This document shows positions 11,001-21,336 of a DNA stretch of 64,000 nucleotides, in pieces; position 1 is the stretch's first letter; each line of letters starts with the position of its first letter. The stretch lies in assembly GCA_012976225.1 (NCBI GenBank), contig JAAVVG010000002.1, forward strand, positions 620,001 through 684,000, read 5' to 3'. Under the pieces are notes generated by a model. It was not told where the DNA came from, searched no databases, and saw only the letters and a program-made list of their open reading frames with translations. This DNA comes from Golubevia sp. BC0850 (taxonomy: Eukaryota; Basidiomycota; Exobasidiomycetes; Golubeviales; Golubeviaceae). The translations under genes and the position numbers were made by a program.

Positions 11001-12634
11001 CGCAATCTCCAATTTGAGCTAATCTGAGGTTGCAGAATATGTCGAAGCGATCTTTGAGCTCTGCGATGTCTGACTTCTTCAACTCCCTCTCAGATTGCGA
11101 GGCTTCGTTCAAAGTGTCGACGATGTCGTTCTTGAATAACATCTTCCTATCACCTTCCGTCATCTCCAGCGCCGCTTGCTCAGAGTACTCCTTTCCGATT
11201 CCCTCGACATTCCTACGAAGTCTGAAGATGTGAACTTGAGTTGTCAGATCCACCAAACATGAGAGAACGTGATCGTCGATTTCCCGATCCAAAGGCACGA
11301 GTGTAGTGAGGAAGACTTGACGAGCGTCGTGTAGCTTCGGAACATAATCAGTTAGGACATCTTGAGTGAAAGCTTGATCGGCAGAGGATCTTGGAGCGGT
11401 TTCTGGAAGGTAGAGAATTCTGATGAAGGCAGCACAGTTGGCGAGACTGACCGCTTCTTCCAGCCCACCAGGTTCGGGGTCTCCTGATGATTTCAGCTGT
11501 CTCTTGAGTGTTTGAAGTTGCTTGGAATTGATGAAGTTCGTGTTGGATTGGTTGCCGTCTAGAAGTCTCTTCTTTCGGAAGTCTGGAGGAGAGAGAAAGC
11601 GAGAGATCGTCAGTCCTAGCGGAGATTTTTCCGAAATCTTTGCAGACATTTCAAAGACGGATTCTACGACCCTTCAATGTTGACTCCTTCATCCCGTCTC
11701 TTACTGCCTCGACTCCTGATACTTCTCAATTCTACTCACTGTCTAACTCTTCCCAGTCCTGATTCAACTTTCCCAAATCAACACCCTTCTTCCCTTTAGC
11801 ATCAAAAGTCTTCTCATTCCTGATAACTTTGGCATAAGCGCTAGTAACGCATCTGGCGTAGTAGGCTAGCACGCCACACCTTTCCCTCAAGCTTGGAGCG
11901 TCTATGATGGTGGAGCCAGGAGCGCTCAAGGAGGGTCTTAGTCTGATGACGCTCGTTTGAGATGCTGAGAAGGAAGAATTGACTTCACTTGGTCTTCCTG
12001 AATTAGTTCTGTTGATTCCTCCGATAGATCCAGCTCTTGCTGCTGCTGCTCCTCCATGGTTGCTCCTCCTGCTCGCGTTCCTCCTGGTTCCAGCTTCTTC
12101 TCCACCTTGATCTTCGTCAATTTGATTATCTCCAACACTGATTTCACCTGCAGCCTTCTCTAACTCCCTTTGTTGATCCTCCAAGACAGCAGCAGAGTAG
12201 GCGTTACGTTGAGCAGGTCTGACTTGGGTAGAAGAGGTGAAAGACTTGTTGCGAAAGCTGATTGGGATTGGAATAGAGATCTTGGATAGCTTAGATGGTG
12301 GTGGTTGCTGTTTCTGAATTCTGTTCCTTGAAGAGATGAAGACAGGATCGATAGAGGAGCTTCTGAACAAGGCTGGAATTTGCCCCACGCCATCCGACTC
12401 TGATTGATCTTCTTCCATCATCTCTTGAGGGTTCTCATCTTGATTCTGATTATTGGATCTTTGTTTGAAGTTCCTACTCCTCTCTCGTTCTTGCTTCTGT
12501 TGGTTCTGTTGCTGTTGCTGTTGCTGCTTGATTCTCTTGTTTGGTGAGGTTGACGTGACAGGCTCGGTTCCATGCCTGGCTAATCTTGAAGATGATTGGA
12601 GCGCGAACACCTTATCCCTGTTGGTCTTGCTCAT
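8083..12634 (-). CDS. Large TRF/Taz1-like candidate telomere-binding protein (telobox Myb)
   Basis: Four long exons (12634-11740, 11582-10661, 10530-8733, 8643-8083) join in phase to give 1391 residues. Near residues 1130-1205 there is a Myb-like domain (TTWSEEETVALMEGLYW) whose third helix reads NVVQMKDRARNVLRS, close to the telobox signature VDLKDKWRN of TRF1/TRF2, Taz1 and plant telomere binders. Residues about 240-520 form a helix-rich block (LANCAAFIRILYLPE, IDDHVLSCLVDLTTQ) placed where a TRFH dimerisation domain would be. The rest is disordered: a poly-Gln run near the N terminus, long acidic/Ser linkers, and a C-terminal charged tail ending RRSARTKK. A telomere role is inferred from the telobox; other Myb regulators remain possible. 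It diverges from cnxE. Confidence 0.65.
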
Positions 12635-12937
12635 AATAATGAATCAAAGACGCGAAGGGGAAAGTGAGAGAGATTGGATGGGATGGGGGAGGAGGGATTC
12701 AATGTTCATTCTATCCATCCTTCTAAACGCGTTTGAATCCACGTGAGTTTTGCCACTCTCAAGCTCGAAGTTTGAGGAGATATTTCTTACAATTGAATAG
12801 AAATACACTAGCCGGTTCCGTGTCATCTTCCCAAAAAGGCGAGGAGAGAGCCGAGCGAGGTTTCAGCGCTTCAGCGCTGCCTTTCTACATGCTCGCGAAG
12901 GAGGAGAAGCAACTCAACTTCAAACCTTTCATCCTCG
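12635..12937. promoter_or_regulatory. Divergent promoter region, TRF-like gene / cnxE
   Basis: About 300 bp between opposing starts. An alternative in-frame upstream start for the plus gene lies here (ATG near 12891) but leads into a splice phase that stops early. Confidence 0.35.
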
Positions 12938-15742
12938 ATGTGTAAGTTTTCAGGAATACCTCTTCTCACTTCTTGGACCAATCCGAATCGTTGAAACCCT
13001 CTTCCTCTACCCTTAAGCTCTTCACACCGTTGGGATTCTGACCAGTGGGTAGTTCTGTCGCAATCATCGCAGCTTTCGTCAACTGGGCCTTCTTTGCTCC
13101 TTCGCTAACCTTCGGCTCTGTTGATTCTATCTCCAAGTCTCTGACACTGCTCATAGAGATCCAGGCTCGGACTCTGCTGGACCACTGCTCCGTTCAACTT
13201 TGGAGAGCCATCCTTCAGATGGGTTCAGAGTTGTGACTCATTCCATCGTCCCTGATGACTCAAAGGCTGTCCACGATTCGGTCAAGGCTATGGTGGATGA
13301 GCTACACGTATCTCTGTGCATTACTACGGGAGGCACAGGCTTTGGAGTCAGAGATGGCACTCGTGAGGTAAGAAGACTTGAAATGTTGCAAAAGAAAGAA
13401 CGAAAAACAAGGCTCAAACGAAACTCGATCCTCTTTCTTTCTGCCTCCTGACAGGCTTTGGAACCTCTAATCACCAAGGCAACTCCAGCTCTTAGTCATG
13501 CTCTGACGGCCTACTCTCTACAGAAGACGCCATTCGCTGCTCTCTCGAGACCTCTCACTGGAATCAGGCAGATCAGAGGTCATGGAACTGCCGGAAGCCT
13601 AATCATAACTCTCCCAGGAAGCAAGAAAGCAGTCAAAGAATGCCTCGAAGTTCTGATTGGAGATGGAGACAGTCAGGGGATCTTACTCCACGCTCTTGAT
13701 TTAATCACTGGCGGGAGCGGGAAGACAACTCACCAAGATCTTCAGGGAAGCTCGGGAGGTCGAGATGGTTCAGCTTCACAAGAGCATAATTCTCAAATAT
13801 CCACTTCTACTGATACTGGTAAAGCTCGTGCTCATCATCATCATCACCATCACGGACACGGCCACAGCCACGCTCCACCGAAGCCTCGAACCGAAGAATT
13901 TCTCTCACTCGACCCTTCAGCTCCTCTTTCTCAAAGGCATCGACAATCCCCATACCCTACTATTACTCTATCCGAAGCACTAGATCTGATCATCAAGAAC
14001 ACGCCTTCGCCCTCGGAGTCTGGCTCTTTCAACCCAATCAACCTCCCTACCAACTCAGGTCTCGCTTCTCATGTCCTAGCGGAGGACGTCAAAGCATCTA
14101 GAGATCTTCCATCTGGACCTACTACAAATGTGGATGGATACGCCGTCCTTGCTTCCGAGACCCCAGTCGGAGAATATCAAGTTTTAACAGCAATTGATTT
14201 AGCTAGGAGAGCTTCCGTAACTGGGGAGGGCAAGGTTAGAAAGGGTGAAGTCTTCCGGATCAATACTGGTCAAGGTCTACCTCTGGGGACGGATTCAGTA
14301 GTCATGGTAGAAGACACTCTATTGGTATCTTCAATGGAATCAGATCAGCTAGGAGGTGGAGAAGAAGTGGCAATCAAGGTGTTGGCTCAAGTTGATCAAG
14401 GGGAGAACGTCAGAGGCAAGGGCAGTGACGTGAAAGAAGGAGCAGTGGTCTTAAGAAAGGGTACAGCTATCAGTTCTCTTGGAGGAGAGATCGGGACTTT
14501 GGCTTTCGTGGGAAGAAAGGAGGTGAGCAAGGACGAATGCTCTCGTGAAAAGGCCAGGAATCTCACTGCCTTGAAACACTCCGGTTCTCTCTATAGGTCC
14601 TGGTTCATCGTAAACCAAAAGTTGCGATTCTTTCTACTGGAAACGAGCTGGTAGACGTAGAATCCACTTCTACATCTGCGGCTGATGCCACTTGGGGTTT
14701 TTCGGTCTTCGATGCGAATCGACCTGGCCTCAAAGCAGCCATTGAAGGTCAAGGATTCGAGGTCGTCGATCTAGGAGTAGTTGGTGATGAGTGAGTTGCT
14801 TTCTGTTCTTCAAACGTTCTCTCTCTCCCTCTCGTCAGCTCGACTCATTCCTGCCTCTCTTTTCTTTCTGCCACCGCCGCCAGCGTCGATATAACTCTCA
14901 AGGCTCTTCGTCGCGGCCTTGAGGAAGCGGATGTCCTCATTACTAGTGGTGGCACCTCGATGTTAGTAGACGATTATAAGGACAACAAGAAGAGATGGAA
15001 ACCTGGTCAGATGAAAGAGTCGATTGTTCAAGGCTGACTGTCTTTCTTCTTCAAACAAACCTCCTGAACCTCGAATAGGGGAGAAAGTGATTTGTTGAAA
15101 CCGCTGATCGAGCGCGAATTGAAAGGTACAATTCACTTCGGAAGAGTAGCTATGAAGCCAGGGAAGGTGAGTGCTCTACTGAAAAAGCTCGAGTTGCTTT
15201 GTCTCTGTCCGTCGCTTCCCTAACTTCTCCCGGTTGCTTCCTTCGCAGCCAACAACCTTCGCCACTGTCGAACATTCTGGAGAATCGAGACTCATCTTCG
15301 CCCTTCCCGGAAACCCAGCATCAGCTCTAGTGTGCTTCTACGTCTTCGTCTCTGGCTGTCTTAGAAAACTCTCCGGCCATCCTCCATCTTCTTCCAACGA
15401 CTGGTCCACTCCAAAGATCAGAGTCACTCTAGCAGAATCAATGAGGTTGGACCCAAGACCTGAATTCCATAGAGCTGTCGTCAAAGTCGAGAATGGTAGA
15501 TTGATAGCCTACAGTACTGGTAGTCAACGAAGCTCGTGAGTGTTGGAGCTAGCCTCTTGGAAGGGATCTGTCATCTGACATTCGCAATCTCCTTGCTTTT
15601 CCCCTCCTCAAATAGTGGCATGCATTCCATGGCCACTGCAAATGCCTTGGTTTGTGTCCCAGCTCTGGAACAGGGCTCTTCAAAGAAGGCTTTGGAGAAA
15701 GGTTCAGAAGTCGAAGCAATGCTTTTGGGACCGATAGTCTGA
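12938..15742 (+). CDS. cnxE: Fused MogA-MoeA molybdenum cofactor synthesis protein (gephyrin/CnxE type)
   Basis: This fusion adenylates molybdopterin (MogA/G domain) and inserts molybdate (MoeA/E domain). Exons: 12938-12941, 13046-13072, 13138-13367, 13455-14522, 14597-14790, 14884-14961, 15079-15166, 15249-15535, 15616-15742; the sum is about 700 residues. The G domain shows VSDTAHRDPGSDSAGPLL, ITTGGTGFGVRD and SRPLTGIRQIRGHGT. A linker has seven His followed by GHGHSH. The E domain shows TNVDGYAVLAS, INTGQGLPLGTDSVV, KVAILSTGNELVD, VLITSGGTSMGESDLL and FALPGNPASALV. The 5' end is uncertain: the strand VAIIA fits just before VSD, but the join at 13072 lacks a GT donor. The first exon would carry only ATG plus one base. 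Confidence 0.88.
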
Positions 15743-16095
15743 GGAAGGAGAAGTTGAAGACGAAGATTTTGGAATAGAGTGATGTTGAGCCTCTTGTTAA
15801 TGAAGAATAGATTCTCCCTTTTCCCGAGCGGCTACTCCCATTCTCTGAGTTGTTACTTCGCTTCCCTTGACTTGCTAGAGGATGACTTGCGCGCCAAAAT
15901 AGACACCTTATCAGACAGCCTTCGAGCTATGATGAAAGAAGGTGACAGAAGATGAATTGAGATGGTCGAGACTTACTAGTACAAGAGTGGTAAATGTTGC
16001 AGACATTAGACGATTAAAAGCAGAGAAACCGAAAGTTGAAAGATCTCTGGGATATGGAGATGATACTAGAGCAATGTTTATATACAGGCCCAAAT
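15743..16095. other. Convergent 3' region, no gene seen
   Basis: This holds the 3' ends of cnxE (plus) and the following minus gene. Frames here do not resemble a protein family. Confidence 0.4.
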
Positions 16096-17070
16096 TCAGG
16101 CTATCTTGAGGACTTTGTCTGGTGGGGAAGAAAGGGAGAGAAGAAGAGGAATCAGCGCTTGCCTTGGATCTGACGCATGCGAGAGTCGCCTGATACTTGA
16201 AACATAGCACAGATAACACTGAAAGGTATTTCGAAGCTCGGACTAGGTTGGTGACTGCCTGATCTTAGTAGAGATGATCTCCCCAGACTGCATTTGAATC
16301 TCCCCGAGCAGCTCCCCCCCCTCCTTCCAGCTACAGCCATCTTCTCTATAAGACCTTCAAGCCACCGGAAGCTCTTTATACAGGTTCTCGAAGTCGTACT
16401 TACCGCGAGTTTGACAGCGGTACAAAAATCCGACCACTGCTTCTCCTTCTTTTGGAGCTGGTTGATTCTGGAAATGTCTTGAAGCCACATTCCCCAAATA
16501 ATGATTCGCAGATTCCTCATCTCCGAAATGAGTAGGACACACGAATTCCCCAGCTCTGTCCACATCCAGTCCATTTGTCCTAGTGTATTCGCCTCTTTCG
16601 ATCTCCCTCTGTTCAGCTAGAGCTCTCTCTTCCATCTCTACTGCAGCTGCAGTCCTCTTTCTCCCACCCAACTCTCCATTGACTGAATCTGGAGTTCTGC
16701 CTCTTCTACGAGGTAAAGGTCTTCGACTGCTTGAAGGATCGTTCTTGCTGGGAGAGGCTGATCTGGATGAACGTTGATTTCTACGAGTTCTTCTTGGAGG
16801 AGTGGTGGAAAGAGGAGGAGGGTAGGCTCTGGCTAGATCGTAGTAAGAGATGTATGCTTCCAGCTCATCTGGTGGAAGTGATGTGAAATCTAGAACTGGC
16901 TTGTGTTCAGCGTCTGAGTGGAGAGAAAGGACAAGAATGGGTAGAGTCAAGTCAGGGTGCTGCTCAGATGGAACGGGTGAGTCTTGCTCGCTTTCTCTAC
17001 TTTTCAACTCACTCTTCGCGTCTTTGTCTTTCTGGTTCGCATTCGAGGTTGAAGCGACGGATTGATTCAT
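16096..17070 (-). CDS. Unrecognised small protein with basic Ser/Arg region
   Basis: Exon 1 (17070-16404) encodes an N-terminal Lys/Glu/Ser stretch, a conserved-looking block LTLPILVLSLHSDAEHKPVL and YISYYDLARAYPPP, an Arg/Ser/Pro-rich stretch with PLPRRRGR that could be a nuclear signal, then FVCPTHFGDEESANHYLGN and FLYRCQTRG. Two tiny exons, 16189-16163 (27 nt) and 16118-16096 (23 nt), complete it as DSRMRQIQDKVLKIA; the sum is a whole number of codons (238 residues). The second intron would use a GC donor (GCAAGC), a known minor class. Without these exons, exon 1 would read on to 16357. I do not recognise the family. A nuclear or chromatin role is a guess from composition only. Confidence 0.55.
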
Positions 17071-17276
17071 GTCAGGAGTGGCGATTCGAGAGTGAAAAGG
17101 GTGGAGATAGATGGTTTCCGAGAAGAAGAAGCTCCGGAGCAAACACAAGCGGAAGTCACTCTTTCAATGCTCCCCCAACTTTGCGACCTTCCTTCCACTA
17201 CTTAAACCCAAGTAAAGATTCCAATTTCTTTCATCTGGACCTTCTACTCATCCTCAATCTTCAAACTCGAATCATC
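17071..17276. promoter_or_regulatory. Divergent promoter region, unknown gene / SCP-x thiolase
   Basis: About 206 bp between opposing start codons. No clear element is visible by eye. Confidence 0.35.
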
Positions 17277-19554
17277 ATGGCACCACAAAAAGCTTACGGT
17301 CAGTAGCTTCTTTTATCCTCTCCTCCTAATCTCTACACTTTCTCTAATCACTCACCTCCTCTCTTCTCTCCCTTCCTTCCTTCCTTCCTACGTCTCCAGT
17401 CGTCGGAGTCGGTATGACAAAATTTGACAAACCAAGAGGAGAAAGAGATTACCCAGAGTTGGGTCTTGAGGCTGCAGTCAAGGCCCTCACGGATGCCGGA
17501 CTCACTTATGATCAAGTCGAGACTGCTGCTGTCGGTTACTGTTGTGAGTAGTCGATGAGATCTGACGACAGGAATCTGGGAGCTCTATATCCGGGTTTTT
17601 GGAAGTAGAGGGACTTTGCAGAGGGGGTATAAAGAGCTGGCGAGCTCGAGAGCCAGGTTCTCATTCCCTACTTTCCCTTGTCCTTCCCTTAGTCGGAGAC
17701 TCTACCTGTGGACAAAGAGCCCTTTATCTTCTAGGAATGACTGGAATTCCAATCGTCAATGTCAACAACAACTGCGTGAGTAGCTTAAGCTATCCTGTCC
17801 ACTGGAGAGAGTGGCGCTCACCTTCCATTCCCTCTCCAGTCCACCGGCTCCTCAGCCTTCGCTACTGCAGCCAACTCCGTCATGGCAGGACAAGCCGAAT
17901 GTGCCATGGCTCTTGGGTTCGAAAAGATGGCTGCTGGATCTCTGGGAAGCGCCTGGAACGACAGAGCTCCTCCCATGGAAGGAACCATCTCTCAACTCTT
18001 CGAGATCGAAGGAGAGAAGGAATACAAGGAGGACGACTTCGGACCGTTCGCTGCTAGAATCTTTGGAGCCGCTGGTCTAGAGTATTGCGAAAAGTATGGA
18101 GCTACTGTCGAGCATTTCGCCGCCATCTCAGCCAAGAACCACAAACACAGCGTAAACAACCCTTACGCTCAGTTCCGCAATGCTCCTAGCACGGCAGAAG
18201 TCTTAAAAGCAAGGAAAATTACAAGAGAATTGACTCTTCCACAATGTAGTCCAACTTCTGATGGAGGAGCTGCTGCTATTCTTTGCTCTGAAGCATTCGT
18301 CAAGAAGCACAACCTACAGAACAGAGCCATCGAGCTATCAGGAATGGGACTCGCTACAGACTCTCCAAAGCTCTACGAAGACAGATCTAGGATCGAACTG
18401 GCTGGGGCTGACATGACAAGAAGAGCTGCGAAGGCAGCCTACAAGCAAGCTGGTTGGTACTGTCTCGAGAAGCGTCGGGAGGCGTCCGTATTGACTCCCC
18501 TTGCCTCTCCCTTCACTTTCTTAGGTATTTCCCCTTCAGATATCCAAGTATTAGAATGCCATGATTGCTTCAGTGATAGTATCGCAGTGTCTAGAACGAA
18601 TTAGGACGTCCAGAGGTGTTAGAGATCGTTGGAGATGGTCGTTAGAGCCCCTTCACTAATCTCCTCACTACCTCGCCTTTCTTTCTCGTCATTAGGCTAA
18701 CGAGCTGGTCACCTACCCAGCTCTAGGACTCTGTGCTGAAGGAGATGCTCACAAGATGGTCGATAATGGAGACAACACCTACGGAGGTGAGATTTGTGGC
18801 TGCGAAACCATTTTCTAGGGGGCAGCTCCTGCGTCGCTTTTTCCCTCCTCTTCCTTCTCCCCCGCCTCTTCTCTAATCTTTTCTTCTTGCTTTTTCTTCT
18901 ACCTTCGTGTAATCTCCACTCTCCCAGGAAAGTACGTCGTCAACCCTTCCGGAGGTGTGAGTGTCATTTTCGCGCTCAGCTCTTTGACCTCCTCACATTC
19001 CTGACGTCTAAGTCTCTGATTTCCTCTCTTGCTCTTCCTCCAGCTCGAATCCAAAGGACATCCATTAGGAGCAACTGGTCTCGGAATGGTCTTCTACATG
19101 GCTCTACAGCTTAGAAACCAAGCTGGAAAGCTCCAAGTCCCAAACGTTCAAAACGCTCTTGTCCACAACATAGGACTAGGAGGTTCTTGTGCCGTCTTCA
19201 TGTGAGTGAATTAGGCGAGATATGGCTACTGAAGCCTGAAGCGACAAATGATCTTGAAAGTGCCGCAAATACTGACCCTTCTGTTTTCGATTCTCACTCA
19301 GTCTCAAACGTGCTGAATTCTTCCAAAAGGGAGATGATCCTTCCAAACGTTTCGGATACAACATCGCGGATGAATGTAGACGTATCACTGGTGAGTCGGA
19401 GTGCTCTATCTTCGAAACTCGCGTAAGTTTTGGCAACCTCCCTGTCTGGTTCTGACATTTTCTCTCTCTCTTCTCTTCCATCTTTTTCACAGAGGAAGAA
19501 CTCAACAAGGTCAAGTCAAAGGCTTTCTCTGACTACTTGCCAGCTAAGCTTTAG
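17277..19554 (+). CDS. Peroxisomal SCP-x type thiolase (sterol carrier protein X thiolase domain)
   Basis: SCP-x thiolases cleave branched 3-oxoacyl-CoAs in peroxisomes. Ten exons (17277-17298, 17400-17543, 17693-17775, 17840-18452, 18525-18586, 18696-18786, 18928-18956, 19044-19201, 19302-19390, 19493-19554) join in phase to give 450 residues. Motifs: [14 protein letters not shown] at the start, nucleophile Cys in [46 protein letters not shown] and [10 protein letters not shown]. The last three residues, AKL, form a type 1 peroxisomal signal. No SCP2 lipid-transfer domain follows, unlike animal SCP-x. The donor after exon 5 (GTGTCT) is weak and gives four extra residues after HDCFS. Intron 5 plus exon 6 are duplicated downstream at about 20.8-21.05 kb. 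Confidence 0.93.
18581..18832 (+). repeat. Parent copy of a duplicated thiolase segment (intron 5 + exon 6)
   Basis: From about 18605 to 18825 this matches 20825-21040 almost base for base; I see one substitution in the intron (ctacctcg versus cttcctcg). The left edge of the match is more diverged. The 91-bp exon 6 is identical in both copies. Confidence 0.9.
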
Positions 19555-21336
19555 ATCAAAGGGTCCTTTTCATTTAGACTTCCCTTGTTCTGATACGTGA
19601 TCTTCATTTCCTCGCCCGCGTCTGTCGTTGTCCAAGCCCTTCGTGATGTTCTAATACCTCCTCTACCAATGACTTAGTAGAATTTGCGTTTCTTTTCTAG
19701 CGAGAAAGTCGCCCTTCGTGGATCGGGTTGGCATTCAACGTCGTGAATGGTACCATGGCGATGAGACCAGGATTTCTTTCTCCGAGGATCCTCAGCCAAA
19801 GCGACGGAGAAGGCAGACACCCCAGATACACTAGAACCAGATCCTAGAGCCATGTAGATATGCTAGGACCTGATCCGAAAGAGTAGAGCAGAATCACAGC
19901 GAAGTAGTTTCCATGTTGTTCAGTACAGCTTGCGTCGGTCTTCGTGAGATAGACATAGGCGAACAAACCCTGGCCACATTGATAGAGGTATTCGAGGTAG
20001 CAAAGGTCAGCCAAAAAGAGAAGAGGTTGGCCCAAAAGCTTTTACATCGTTCACGTTTACACTGACCCCAGACAATGTTGACGAGCGAGTCATTGATCAA
20101 AGCATCGATTCTTTGGTATTACAATAGTTGCCAAGTCTCCTTTGCGGCTGTGTGTGATGAAGCTGTTTCCGTGAAAGCCGACGTTGATGTAAGCGTATTG
20201 ATCTGTTGATATCACAGGGGAGCGGGGACGATAAGAAAAGAAGGGGGGGGGCAGCGGGTGCCGGGTCAGAAAGCAATGTCAGATAGCAGAGCAACTTTGG
20301 ACTCCTCTATAGGCTCGGAAAGAACCAGCTCGACCTCTCACTGAGGTATTTGACAAGACTTTGAATGCGGCTCGCGCAACATCCAGCAACAGAGGCGAGG
20401 ATGTCTCTCTCGGCTGCTTGTTATTGTTGAATGATCGTAAGTACAGCTTTGATGAGATGGTTGATCGTGACAATCAAAGAGCCAGAACAGATCGATCCGA
20501 AGGAGTAGGTCATGGATCTCTTGATGGGACTGAGAGAAGATACCTTTCATCAAGTTCATATAGGGTTCTCAAATCTTGAATCTCACCTCTTCTCTTCACG
20601 ATTTCAGGACTAATCCCTGAACTTTTTTCGCGATCTAGAAAACATGTTTATTCAAGAGATGGAGATTTGCCCCTAACCAGACCAAAGCAGTCCTTCCGAG
20701 CTTTTTTTTGTCCCTTCTTGATGGGATGTGGTGATAAGATCCAAGCATTTACGATCTTGTTCCTCGCTCTCGCCCATCGACTTGTTTTTCGAATGTATCG
20801 AAGTGTTTAGAACGATCTAGAGGATGTCTAGAGGTGTTAGAGATCGTTGGAGATGGTCGTTAGAGCCCCTTCACTAATCTCCTCACTTCCTCGCCTTTCT
20901 TTCTCGTCATTAGGCTAACGAGCTGGTCACCTACCCAGCTCTAGGACTCTGTGCTGAAGGAGATGCTCACAAGATGGTCGATAATGGAGACAACACCTAC
21001 GGAGGTGAGATTTGTGGCTGCGAAACCATTTTCAAGGGGGGGGGGGGAGAGCTCTTTCTCCCAGCTCCCTCCTCGGCCACCCTTTGCCCCTCATTCCTGT
21101 TTTTTTTATCTCGAGCTCTCAGAAGAAGGGAGCGGAACCATTCCACCTTGAAAAGACGTGGCGGGACATGGAAGAAGAATCCGAGGGTTCAATACATCCA
21201 ATTCACCCAATCTTATCGAGCTGAATATCCTCAGTCTCTCTCATTCGTAAATTTTTGGGCCATGCATTTGATTTTTCTGTCTGATGCACAACGTCCGCTC
21301 ACAGCTTACATTCTCCTTCCCTCGATTGTTTTCCCC
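19555..21336. other. Gene-poor stretch with coding-like relics
   Basis: No intact gene is visible. Two coding-like pieces stand out: a minus-strand stretch near 20110-20230 that reads without stops (contains INVGFHGNSFITHSRKGDLA) and a plus-strand stretch near 20342-20440 (FDKTLNAARATSSNRGEDVS) ending at a good GTAAGT donor. Neither matches a family I recognise. A minus frame at 19844-20035 rich in aromatic residues may be another relic. A G run lies near 20246, and the orphan thiolase exon sits at 20797-21046. Confidence 0.45.
20797..21046 (+). pseudogene. Orphan duplicate of SCP-x thiolase intron 5 and exon 6
   Basis: It carries the acceptor, the whole exon 6 (encoding [17 protein letters not shown] and beyond) and its donor. 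It lies about 1.25 kb past the thiolase stop codon. No copy of exon 7 or of earlier exons follows or precedes it, so it cannot make a thiolase alone. The right end runs into a tract of about 12 G, where the two copies diverge. Near identity in both intron and exon suggests a recent duplication or gene conversion. Confidence 0.85.

Noticed and set aside
8083-19554. Idea that TRF-like gene, cnxE and thiolase form a functional cluster
   Set aside because: The functions are unrelated, strands alternate, and intergenic distances match the rest of the window.
21037-21048. Long G runs here, at 6538-6547, near 20246 and near 48461 as possible assembly gaps or G-quadruplex sites
   Set aside because: Single G tracts do not form a four-tract quadruplex motif, and the sequence is continuous on both sides; I keep only the note that one coincides with the end of the duplicated exon.
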